DNA of 64,000 bases from Alishewanella tabrizica (GTDB lineage Bacteria > Pseudomonadota > Gammaproteobacteria > Enterobacterales > Alteromonadaceae): contig NZ_BMYR01000005.1 in the NCBI RefSeq assembly GCF_014652375.1, positions 1 through 64,000 of the forward strand. Direction: 5' to 3'. The translations under genes were made by a program, and so were the position numbers. Below are positions 10,469 through 18,422 of this stretch, piece by piece. The notes under the pieces are model-generated. The model did no database searches and was not told the DNA's origin. It saw only the letters and a program-made list of their open reading frames with translations. Every line of letters begins with the position of its first letter. The first letter of the stretch is position 1.

Positions 10469-11899
10469 ATGACAACCCTCAACTCAGTGTTAGCGAATAG
10501 CCACGTGGCATTTGGCACCAGTGGCGCGCGGGGATTGGTAACAGATTTTACCGATAACGTTTGTGCTGCCTTTACGCAAAGTTTTGTGCGTACCATGCAG
10601 CAAGACTTTACCTTTTCTGCGGTAGCAATAGGTATTGATAACCGACCCAGTAGCCCTGCTATGGCCGCAGCGTGTATAGGGTTGTTGCACGCCATGGGTA
10701 TTAAAGCAGAATATTATGGTGTGCTACCCACACCTGCGCTGGCCTATCAGGCCATGCAAGATAAGATACCGGCGATAATGATTACCGGGAGTCATATTCC
10801 GTTTGATCGTAATGGCATTAAGTTTTATCGGCCCGATGGTGAAATAAGCAAAGCGGATGAAGTTGCTATTTTAACTGTGATAGAGCCGTTATTAGCCTTT
10901 AAGGCTACTTTACCTGCTGTGGATCCCACCGCAACACAGGGTTATATCGACAGATATTTAAACGTTTATGCGCCAAAGCTGTTAGCGGGTAAGCACATTG
11001 GGATCTATGAACATTCTAGTGCTGGGCGCGAGCTTTATTATAGAGTTTTTGAGGCGTTGGGCGCTAAAGTAACCCGGCTTGAGCGTTCTGATGTTTTTGT
11101 GCCGATAGACACTGAAGCCGTAACACAAGCCGATATTGATAAAGGGCTGCTTTGGGCTAAGGAATATGCGTTTGATGCAATTTTTTCTACCGATGGCGAT
11201 GGCGATCGGCCATTAATTGCTGACGAACAGGGAAATTGGTTACGCGGTGATATTGTTGGTTTGTTATGTGCTCAGGCTTTAGGTATTGATGCGCTGGCGG
11301 TGCCTGTAAGCTGTAATACGGCGATAGAACACAGTGGTGTGTTTGATAAGGTGTTAAGAACCAAAATAGGCTCGCCTTATGTTATTGCGGCCTTTGCTGA
11401 TTTGCTGGCGTACACACGTGTAGCTGGCTTTGAAGCCAATGGTGGATTTTTATTAGGCTCAGATATTTTACTCAATAACAATGAACTAAAAGCCTTGCCC
11501 ACGCGAGATGCGCTATTACCAGTATTAGCGTTATTGGCATTGGCGGGTGAGCGGCCTTTGTCTGCATTGGTTGATGCCTTGCCTAAACGGGTAACGGCGA
11601 GCGATAGATTACAAGAAGTCCCCGTTAGTTGGAGTAAGGCGTTTATTGCGCGGATTAGCGAATCGCCGGACGCATTTATTGTTGATCTGGGATTGGCTGT
11701 AGGTATAAACAATATAGATACAACGGATGGGCTTCGTATAACGCTTGAGAATAACGACATTATTCATTTACGGCCTTCAGGTAATGCCCCTGAACTACGT
11801 TGTTATGCCGAATCTAAAAACGAGTTAATGGCAATAAAACTAGTTAATCTGGCTTTGTCTAATGTTAAAAAAAGCTTTTTTGATAATATTAGTAATTAA
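10469..11899 (+). CDS. manB: phosphomannomutase
   Basis: The enzyme converts mannose-6-phosphate to mannose-1-phosphate, feeding ManC. The 476-residue protein has the alpha-D-phosphohexomutase layout: FGTSGARGLVTD near the N-terminus, the phosphoserine loop ITGSHIP, metal-binding TDGDGDRPL, sugar-binding EANGGFLLGSD and phosphate-binding RPSGNAPELRCYAE. The loop reads TGSHIPFDRNG, as in CpsG-type mannomutases. The ATG at 10469 is chosen because AAGGA (10453-10457) precedes it and the sequence after it matches family N-termini; an in-frame start at 10427 would lie inside the upstream hairpin. It forms a GDP-mannose module with manC. Confidence 0.92.
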   Translation: MTTLNSVLANSHVAFGTSGARGLVTDFTDNVCAAFTQSFVRTMQQDFTFSAVAIGIDNRPSSPAMAAACIGLLHAMGIKAEYYGVLPTPALAYQAMQDKIPAIMITGSHIPFDRNGIKFYRPDGEISKADEVAILTVIEPLLAFKATLPAVDPTATQGYIDRYLNVYAPKLLAGKHIGIYEHSSAGRELYYRVFEALGAKVTRLERSDVFVPIDTEAVTQADIDKGLLWAKEYAFDAIFSTDGDGDRPLIADEQGNWLRGDIVGLLCAQALGIDALAVPVSCNTAIEHSGVFDKVLRTKIGSPYVIAAFADLLAYTRVAGFEANGGFLLGSDILLNNNELKALPTRDALLPVLALLALAGERPLSALVDALPKRVTASDRLQEVPVSWSKAFIARISESPDAFIVDLGLAVGINNIDTTDGLRITLENNDIIHLRPSGNAPELRCYAESKNELMAIKLVNLALSNVKKSFFDNISN

Positions 11900-11914
11900 A
11901 TTCAAGGGTTTAGT

Positions 11915-13144
11915 GTGTCTGATTACACTATAAATATTAGTAAATATGAGCAGCGACGAGGATCAGTTTGTCGTTGGTGGCTTGATTATCCTGTTGTGAG
12001 TAAAAGTTATTCTTCTGATGACTTAATGAACTCAGGCATCATTTTCCAAGGCTGGGTTTTATTCGATTTTCCTTGCCAAGCCCAAGTTTATATTAAGCAG
12101 GGAACAGAAGTAGAATTCTGGGACTTAAATCATTCAAGACCCGATGTTATCAAAGCAATTTTAAAACAAGATTTTAATAAACATCCACAGCTTAACTGCG
12201 GTTTTCGCTTTCAATATAAATTACATGCTCAAAATTTTGAGTTAGGCGTTAAAAGCAATGGTGAGTTATACCCATTAGTTTTGGGTAGCATTGATGGTCC
12301 CTTTAAAGTAATTTCAGGACAAAATGGCTGGCTCTTTTTAGACAACGACACGAATAAGAGTGTAGAACAATTTACAGGAAAGTTACTACTGGATAGCAAG
12401 TCCAAAGCATCCTGGTTTAAATTTATGCAGGATTTGCTAGACATAACAGATAAACTTAATTGCAAACATGCATTGTTAATTGCGCCGTCAAAAGAATTCG
12501 TTTATGAGAAATTTTATCCCTTTAAAAAGGCTAACATTACTCCAATAGAGCAAGTGCTAAAGCTAGCACCAAAAACAATTAATATTTGTTATCCCGATAA
12601 AATTCTTAAACTTGCTAAAGAACGTAGTTATAGGCTTACAGATACTCATTGGTCTCCTTATGGTGCAATGCTTGCTTCTATTGCACTTGTTGAATCTTTG
12701 GGCATTTCAATTAACGTTGAAAGCTTGTTTGAAGATGATGAGTATCGTGAAGTTGATGTCGTTGGTGATTTAGGAAACAAAGTTTTTCCAGCAATTTTTT
12801 CAAAAGAAAAAATATTAAAATCTTTTTCTTATAGAAAGTTTTTAGTTTTTGACAATAACCTAGCTAATTTTGGTCGCACAATGATTTTGGAAAATGAAGA
12901 TGCACCTATTAAAGGCCATCTTGTTATCTTTGGTGCTTCTTCAAGTTATTCAATGCTAGATTATCTAAGTAGAGTGTTCAGTAAAATCACATTAATGCAC
13001 ACTGCTGGTAATATTGATTCAACTATATTAGCTAAGTTGTTACCTGATTATCTTGTATGTCAAAGTAATGCAAGGTATGTAATCAGGGCGCCAATTGCTA
13101 ATTATGATCTTGAGGAAGTGATAAAAGTTAAGCTTAGTTATTGA
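11915..13144 (+). CDS. AlgJ/AlgX-like SGNH protein, probable polysaccharide O-acetylation factor
   Basis: The 409-residue protein contains GQNGWLFLDND (about 135-145) and DTHWSPYGAM (about 246-255), the two hallmark motifs of the AlgJ/AlgX SGNH-like family that transfers acetyl groups to alginate and other polysaccharides. The DTHW motif supplies the catalytic Asp-His pair. A late GASSSY segment could be the nucleophile region. No clear signal peptide is seen after the GTG start, which is unusual because AlgJ and AlgX act in the periplasm. No membrane-bound O-acyltransferase (AlgI-like) partner lies in the window. The gene is markedly AT-rich compared with manB, suggesting a different origin. 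Confidence 0.75.
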   Translation: MSDYTINISKYEQRRGSVCRWWLDYPVVSKSYSSDDLMNSGIIFQGWVLFDFPCQAQVYIKQGTEVEFWDLNHSRPDVIKAILKQDFNKHPQLNCGFRFQYKLHAQNFELGVKSNGELYPLVLGSIDGPFKVISGQNGWLFLDNDTNKSVEQFTGKLLLDSKSKASWFKFMQDLLDITDKLNCKHALLIAPSKEFVYEKFYPFKKANITPIEQVLKLAPKTINICYPDKILKLAKERSYRLTDTHWSPYGAMLASIALVESLGISINVESLFEDDEYREVDVVGDLGNKVFPAIFSKEKILKSFSYRKFLVFDNNLANFGRTMILENEDAPIKGHLVIFGASSSYSMLDYLSRVFSKITLMHTAGNIDSTILAKLLPDYLVCQSNARYVIRAPIANYDLEEVIKVKLSY

Positions 13145-13224
13145 AAGCATATAGTTTTACAGCGATAGTTGATCTAAACAGTCGTGTAGAGTATTTATAT
13201 TTTAGCTTACTTATAAGGTGTTTC

Positions 13225-14073
13225 ATGCGTTATTTACTCAGTGTGGTAGCAATAGTGTTGCTGGTGGGCTGTTCAGGGGGGAGCGATAGTGAAGCACCGG
13301 CGGTAAGTCAACCGCCGCCAGCACCCCCGGCACCGCCACCGCCACCACCGCCACCACCACCGGTTGCGCCTTTGCCGGCATTATTACAAAATAATTTTGT
13401 AAACTGTGGCCAGTGGAACCAACAATTAACCGGTTTTACGCCGCCGTATTCGGTGTCAAAACATCAGCGTTGGGTAGTAATGGGATCGTCTTCGGCATTT
13501 GGTGCTGGCGCCAGTAGTTATGCCAATAGTTGGGCGGGGCGTTTAACTGAATACGCGAAAGGTCAGGGCATTGAAGTAATTAATATTGCGCGTGGTGGGT
13601 ATATGACCTATCAAGGCTTGGCGAGCCGTTGTGAGGTGAATACGGCGCGACCGCAACCAGATGTGAATCACAATATTGACAAAGCGTTATCCTTTGCGCC
13701 TGATTTGGTCATTGTATCCTTCCCAAGTAATGATGCTGCGCTGGGCTATTCTGCCGAAGAGAGTGCATATAATTTACTTTTGATGCGTGAGTTATTGGCG
13801 CAAGAAGAAGTTGTAACGGTGGTAATGGGCGCACAGCCGCGTAATATTGCACCCGCAAGACAGCAACAGTTGTTGCAACTTGACACGTTATTGGATGAAC
13901 GCATAAAAGCCTGTTTGGTGAAGGTGTATGAGCCCTTAGTCGACAACGCGGGCAATCTATCGTCTCAGTTTAATGCTGGTGATGGGGTGCATGTAAACGA
14001 TGCTGGCCACACCATTTTGTATGAACGTTTACTTACCGTCTTAACCGATCCAGCCAAAGGCTGCCTAAACTAA
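13225..14073 (+). CDS. SGNH/GDSL-hydrolase lipoprotein with polyproline linker
   Basis: The start at 13225 gives a clean lipoprotein signal MRYLLSVVAIVLLVGC with a lipobox cysteine at residue 16; upstream in-frame codons back to 13141 are probably not translated. A linker very rich in proline and alanine (about 28-52) separates the lipid anchor from a GDSL/SGNH domain. That domain has GSSSAFGAG (block I serine), SFPSNDAA (block III Asn) and GDGVHVNDAGH (block V Asp-His), so the catalytic set looks complete. Likely role: a periplasmic or surface esterase acting on an acylated glycan. It ends before a bidirectional palindrome shared with the convergent minus-strand operon. Confidence 0.85.
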   Translation: MRYLLSVVAIVLLVGCSGGSDSEAPAVSQPPPAPPAPPPPPPPPPPVAPLPALLQNNFVNCGQWNQQLTGFTPPYSVSKHQRWVVMGSSSAFGAGASSYANSWAGRLTEYAKGQGIEVINIARGGYMTYQGLASRCEVNTARPQPDVNHNIDKALSFAPDLVIVSFPSNDAALGYSAEESAYNLLLMRELLAQEEVVTVVMGAQPRNIAPARQQQLLQLDTLLDERIKACLVKVYEPLVDNAGNLSSQFNAGDGVHVNDAGHTILYERLLTVLTDPAKGCLN

Positions 14074-14123
14074 CCCCCCACTTACCCACACAAACCGATT
14101 CCAACTCCGGTACCAAACGCATA

Positions 14124-14164
14124 TATTCACACAACTCCGGAACCGTACTGGAGTTGTGTGAATA
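14124..14164. repeat. palindromic intergenic repeat, likely bidirectional terminator (copy 1)
   Basis: Arms 14124-14140 and 14148-14164 pair with one mismatch around a seven-base loop; the core is CACACAACTCC(G/A)G. It lies between two convergent genes and so may terminate both. Related sequences occur at 20463-20524 and 55263-55337. The right flank carries TGTGAATAA, one mismatch from the DnaA-box 9-mer. A second partial core (CAACTCCGG) lies at 14102-14110. Confidence 0.75.
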
Positions 14165-14175
14165 AGTGGTGTGGG

Positions 14176-16353
14176 TTAAATGGCGTCGTCGATGTTGATA
14201 CTGAAATCTTCTCGCAGCCGCGTTAAATTGGGGTTGTAAAAAGGATCTTTGGCGATGTTTTCAGGCCATTTTTGTTGCATGTAGCTTATTTCACCTTGCT
14301 CACGCGCTTTTTTCTCTGGGGTGTCTTCTTTACCACGGCTCTTAGATTCGTAATGATACAGTTCTGCGTAAGGGGTAAAGAGGTTGCGGTAACCAGCTTG
14401 TTGTACTTTTAAACAAAAGTCGACATCGTTAAAGGCTACGGTTAAGTGGTATTCTTCTAAACCACCCACTTCCTCGAATACGCTTTTACGCACGAGCAAG
14501 CAAGCAGCGGTTACTGCCGATAAGTTATGTACAGCTTGCAAACGAGATTGATGACCGCGTTCGTATTTGAGATAGTTTTTATGAGCATGGCCTGCCAAGC
14601 CCCATAATCCCAAGATCACGCCACCATGCTGGATGGTATCGTCAAAGTAATAGAGTTTAGCGCCCACACAACCAATTTCTGGCCTACAGGCATGTTGTAA
14701 CATTTCAGTAAGCCATTGCTTATTAATCACCTCGGTGTCGTTATTGACTAAGCCAATAACACTGCCCTTTGCCTGACTCACCCCAAAGTTATTAATGGCT
14801 GAGTAATTAAAGGGCTTGTTGTATTTTAGAACACGCACTTTTTCATTTTCAGCAATTTGCTCAAACCATTTTAAGGTCTCAGGATCACTGCTTTGATTAT
14901 CAATAATGATAATTTCGTAATGGGGATATTGGGTTTGCAATAAAATGCTGTTTACGCAGGTGCGTGTGAGATCTAATGCGTCTCGCGTGGGAATAATTAA
15001 GCTGACTAAAGGCCACGGCTTAGGGATGGCATAGTGTAAATGAAACAGATTGTCGGCTTTGCCTTTGGTGATCTTAAGCAATGGCTCGTTATTTTGTTGT
15101 GATAAATCAAAAAATAAGTGATGTAATTTAGCGAGCATTGAAGGGGTGTATCCGCGCTTTAAGTTTTTTTGCGCTTGATGCATTAACACCAACGGAATAT
15201 GCACGATATTCTCGGCTCGTGCAGTGGGTTTGATATGTTTAATGGCACTCAATAACAGCAAATAATGATGCTGTAATTGCCATTTTGGCTGTGTCATTTC
15301 TTCGTGCAACAAGGCGGCTTGCACAGTAAATGCCATGCCAATGTAATTATGGTGCATTAAAAAGTCAGGACTCCACGTAGGTTTAAAGCGTGGTGCGACG
15401 CGAATACCTTCGTCGTTTAACAAGTCGTGATCAGTGTACAGTAAAGGTGCGCCTGTTTGTTGTAACGTGTTGGCCATAATGGCGAGTGAATCAGGTGTGA
15501 GTGCATCACCTTCCTGCAAAAACAGTAGGTAATCGGTGCCAGCAATGTGGGCATTTTCGGCACGAAATAGCCGGTTATCCTGCTGTAACAATGCTTCGGT
15601 ATCAACCGGTGAAACTAATGCGAGTTCCGCCAGGCTAACCTGCCAAAGTGGGTAGCTTTGTGTACTTAAGCTGGCAAGCGTTTGTTTTAAGGCATTGAGA
15701 TTATCTTTTGCCCGCAAAATAATATGAAATTGCACAGAGGGCGTATCACACCGGCAACGCTCTGCTTGCAGTAAAGCGGGCTCCTTGTGTTGCCGCCAAT
15801 AGCTGTAAGGCTCGCAACTAATTAGCTGATAAGATAATTGCGGGTGATACTCTTTAACCAGCTTTGATAGTGCCACTTCTACACCTGCGCGTTTACTGCG
15901 CGCTCGGCTAATGCGATAGATATAAGTGCGGCTTCCGCCTTCAGCGGCCTGTTTGCGAGATACCTGCGACAACATGTAATACCACGCACTGGCTACCGAG
16001 ATATGTTTTACTTTGATGCTAAAGGATGGAGCTTGCTCGCCACTGCTTAACTTGTGCCAGTGTAACGTTAATGAGCGTAATGGATTGTGACGTAAAAAAA
16101 CTAAAGCTAATTTGTCATCGGCTTCTTTAATAAGACTTGCACTTAAGGTGTTATGGTTTTGATGCAAATAAAAATTGCCGCTATCTTGAATAAACTTCAA
16201 GGCGGCTTTGTTTTTTGCTTTAACCGTAACCCGATACCATCCAGTAGGCATTGGATTTATGCTTTTTATTTTTAAATCAAATTTGTGCTGAAGCTCGGTT
16301 TGCCACAATTTATTTTTAAGAGAAAAGCTGAATGCTGGCGTTAATGTGGTCAA
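14176..16353 (-). CDS. two-domain family 2 glycosyltransferase
   Basis: The 725-residue protein has two GT-A units. A degenerate first one (about 205-430) contains FHIILRAKDNL, LFLQEGDAL, YTDHDLL and PRFKPTWSPDFL. A clear second GT2 domain (about 450-690) contains SLIIPTRDAL, IIIDNQSSD, VNNDTEVI and FNDVDFCLKVQQAGYRNLF. The N-terminal 200 residues are of unknown fold. It would add one or two sugars to a surface glycan from the cytoplasmic side. The TTG start at 16353 overlaps the stop of the upstream gene (TTGA), so it is the last gene of a three-gene minus-strand operon. Donor and acceptor cannot be told. Confidence 0.88.
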   Translation of the reverse strand: MTTLTPAFSFSLKNKLWQTELQHKFDLKIKSINPMPTGWYRVTVKAKNKAALKFIQDSGNFYLHQNHNTLSASLIKEADDKLALVFLRHNPLRSLTLHWHKLSSGEQAPSFSIKVKHISVASAWYYMLSQVSRKQAAEGGSRTYIYRISRARSKRAGVEVALSKLVKEYHPQLSYQLISCEPYSYWRQHKEPALLQAERCRCDTPSVQFHIILRAKDNLNALKQTLASLSTQSYPLWQVSLAELALVSPVDTEALLQQDNRLFRAENAHIAGTDYLLFLQEGDALTPDSLAIMANTLQQTGAPLLYTDHDLLNDEGIRVAPRFKPTWSPDFLMHHNYIGMAFTVQAALLHEEMTQPKWQLQHHYLLLLSAIKHIKPTARAENIVHIPLVLMHQAQKNLKRGYTPSMLAKLHHLFFDLSQQNNEPLLKITKGKADNLFHLHYAIPKPWPLVSLIIPTRDALDLTRTCVNSILLQTQYPHYEIIIIDNQSSDPETLKWFEQIAENEKVRVLKYNKPFNYSAINNFGVSQAKGSVIGLVNNDTEVINKQWLTEMLQHACRPEIGCVGAKLYYFDDTIQHGGVILGLWGLAGHAHKNYLKYERGHQSRLQAVHNLSAVTAACLLVRKSVFEEVGGLEEYHLTVAFNDVDFCLKVQQAGYRNLFTPYAELYHYESKSRGKEDTPEKKAREQGEISYMQQKWPENIAKDPFYNPNLTRLREDFSINIDDAI

Positions 16354-17291
16354 TTAGCAGTTTCCTTGGTACCTACTGTAATAACGTTTAGACGTTGCCA
16401 TTGTCTTAACAGTTGTGTTTCTGCTGTCCAATTGTGCCTTGTCACGGCCTGATGCGTTGGATCAGCAATATGATATTGTTCGCCAGTGTTGGTATGGTTA
16501 AATCCCAGCACAAAACGCGGAGCATTGGGGGCTAATTGGGCTAACCAGGCTAGCACCAACACACCTGCGCTAGGGGGGGCGCCAAGTGTGCTAACCAATT
16601 TACGCCATACACTAAGTGGCACAGACAATACATTTGCCTGCGCGCTAAGAGTGTGTGGCGGATGTGGTAACCATCCCAACATGTCCGGACCGGTAAGTAT
16701 ACACCATTGGCTGACAATTGCTGGATGCTTAAAATCGGGCGCGCACACCCAAATATCGGTTTTTTGTCCGGTATCGCTTACGTTGGTCGCATCACTAAAA
16801 CAACGATTAAACCTTACAACAACGGGCGCTTGATCAATAGCGTTGCCGTGATCTTGATGCAGCAAGTTGGCGCTGTTCCCCACAATTTGCGCATGCGTGT
16901 GTTGTTGTAAAAAGTGTTGAAACCGTTGTACTAATTCTTTTTGCGCAGTGTTTGCGGGGTTAAGTAAACGGCGGCGTAATCGATTTGCGTGCCGCTGGCG
17001 CAGTGGCCACAACAACTTCTGCCATAAGGTTCGCGGCCAGCGCTGCAGCCGCTGATGTTGTAGTGCGGTCAAAGGATAGCCAAGATCACGCCGAAAGACT
17101 AGATAATGAATATAATCGTCGTACGCACCACTAATACGCCAACATTGGCGAAAAACCCATAACGTGGCAATGTTATAATACCCCGCCTGACGATAGCCTC
17201 TCGCTTGCTGCCTTAACGCCTGCAGATCAGCGTTTACACAGGTGTAAAGCCGATAATGAGGGCGGGTTAAAAAGGCTTGGTGTTGCGTCAT
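16350..17291 (-). CDS. GT29-like (sialyltransferase-fold) glycosyltransferase
   Basis: The 313-residue protein has an L-motif-like segment from about residue 134: IVGNSANLL, then VVVRFNRC, then DTGQKTDIWV. This matches the CMP-binding large motif of GT29 sialyltransferases. A short S-motif-like segment (PSAGVLVLAWLAQLAP) and a C-terminal HNWTAE histidine-glutamate pair follow. Bacterial GT29-like proteins exist in polysaccharide clusters and may use CMP-Kdo or other nucleotide sugars rather than sialic acid. No sialic acid synthesis genes are in the window, while a KpsC Kdo transferase lies just beyond the next gene, so CMP-Kdo is a reasonable guess. It overlaps both neighbours by four bases. 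Confidence 0.75.
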   Translation of the reverse strand: MTQHQAFLTRPHYRLYTCVNADLQALRQQARGYRQAGYYNIATLWVFRQCWRISGAYDDYIHYLVFRRDLGYPLTALQHQRLQRWPRTLWQKLLWPLRQRHANRLRRRLLNPANTAQKELVQRFQHFLQQHTHAQIVGNSANLLHQDHGNAIDQAPVVVRFNRCFSDATNVSDTGQKTDIWVCAPDFKHPAIVSQWCILTGPDMLGWLPHPPHTLSAQANVLSVPLSVWRKLVSTLGAPPSAGVLVLAWLAQLAPNAPRFVLGFNHTNTGEQYHIADPTHQAVTRHNWTAETQLLRQWQRLNVITVGTKETAN

Positions 17292-18322
17292 AGTGTTTGG
17301 GTAAATTCCAAAAAGTGTCTGGCAAACTCGCTTATAGTGCCTTGCTGCTCGATACGCTGGCGTAATTGACGGCTGGTTTGCGCATAATGTTGCTGATCCA
17401 GTAATTGTTTCACAGTGTGATACCAGTTATCTGAATTGTGCATTAACAACGCCCCAGCATTCTGTAAACGTTGCATATCGGGAATAGGGGTTGCCAGTGT
17501 TGGTGCATTAAACCAAGCTGCTTCAATGGTTTTAAGTGCCGATTTATGCTGGTTAAACTCTGTGAGCTCTAGCGGGGCTAAGTTAAGCCAGCTCTTGGCA
17601 ACATGATGTGCGTAGCCTGCAAAAGGTTGTTTGGGGTGACGTACCAGCTGTGAATTGCGGCAGGTAATGGTGGCATTCAGTACACCCGTTATATGCAGTT
17701 GTAAATCAGGCTCTTCGTGCAGGAGTTGTTCAAGTACTGGCTGGATAGTAGCAAAGTCTTTATCGTGGCTGCGCGTGCCCGGAAAATACGTGAGGCGTTT
17801 TACAGCCGTTCTATCAGGCGCCTCAGGAACAGCGTACCAGCTTTGATGTACCGCATTGGGTAAACATAAAATGGGTTTGTGCGGCATTAGGTGCTGCAGC
17901 TTTTCTTGGAGTGGGTTAACCGATACAGTAAAGGCATCGCAGTAGCGCAACGCTTTTTGATGTGTGGCAAAGTTTTTTTGCGTTTGTGCCAAGCTTACCA
18001 CACCATTAACTACACCGGGGCTCACGTTAGCGAACTCGGGTAAAAACACCAGATCATCAAAATCGGCAATAATTCGGCAACCACGCCGCTTAAGCCATGC
18101 TAAACGCCAGGCTAAAAATAGCTGCTGCTTGGGCCGGTGCAGCACAATAATATCGTAGGGCTTTGTACAATTAAGCTTGCTTATGTGCAGCAGTTCAACA
18201 TGATGCCCCGCATCGTGTAATGCCAGTGCTAAGTTTTCGCAGCGATAAATAAACGCAGGATCGCTTCTAAATAACCTTGGATTTTTAGTGTTGGCCACAA
18301 AGGCAATAGATAAGGGTTTCAA
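17288..18322 (-). CDS. family 4-like glycosyltransferase
   Basis: The protein of about 344 residues starts KPLSIAFVANTKNPRLFR, a GT-B N-terminus, with ENLALALHDAGHHVELLH and a C-terminal half (AWFNAPTLATPIPDMQRL) typical of GT4-type transferases. The TTG at 18322 is preferred because AGCAGGA precedes it by six bases; a longer TTG start at 18361 is possible. It is the first gene of the minus-strand trio and is divergent from kpsC, with about 100 bases between them for both promoters. The sugar specificity is not evident. Confidence 0.8.
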   Translation of the reverse strand: MKPLSIAFVANTKNPRLFRSDPAFIYRCENLALALHDAGHHVELLHISKLNCTKPYDIIVLHRPKQQLFLAWRLAWLKRRGCRIIADFDDLVFLPEFANVSPGVVNGVVSLAQTQKNFATHQKALRYCDAFTVSVNPLQEKLQHLMPHKPILCLPNAVHQSWYAVPEAPDRTAVKRLTYFPGTRSHDKDFATIQPVLEQLLHEEPDLQLHITGVLNATITCRNSQLVRHPKQPFAGYAHHVAKSWLNLAPLELTEFNQHKSALKTIEAAWFNAPTLATPIPDMQRLQNAGALLMHNSDNWYHTVKQLLDQQHYAQTSRQLRQRIEQQGTISEFARHFLEFTQTL

Positions 18323-18422
18323 CGGTATTCCTGCTAATGAATTCCTATGAATTGTAAACAAAGTGCCTGCAAAATAACAATGTTCTTGTCATAATAGGAA
18401 ATTAATGCAGATTAATTAGGCT

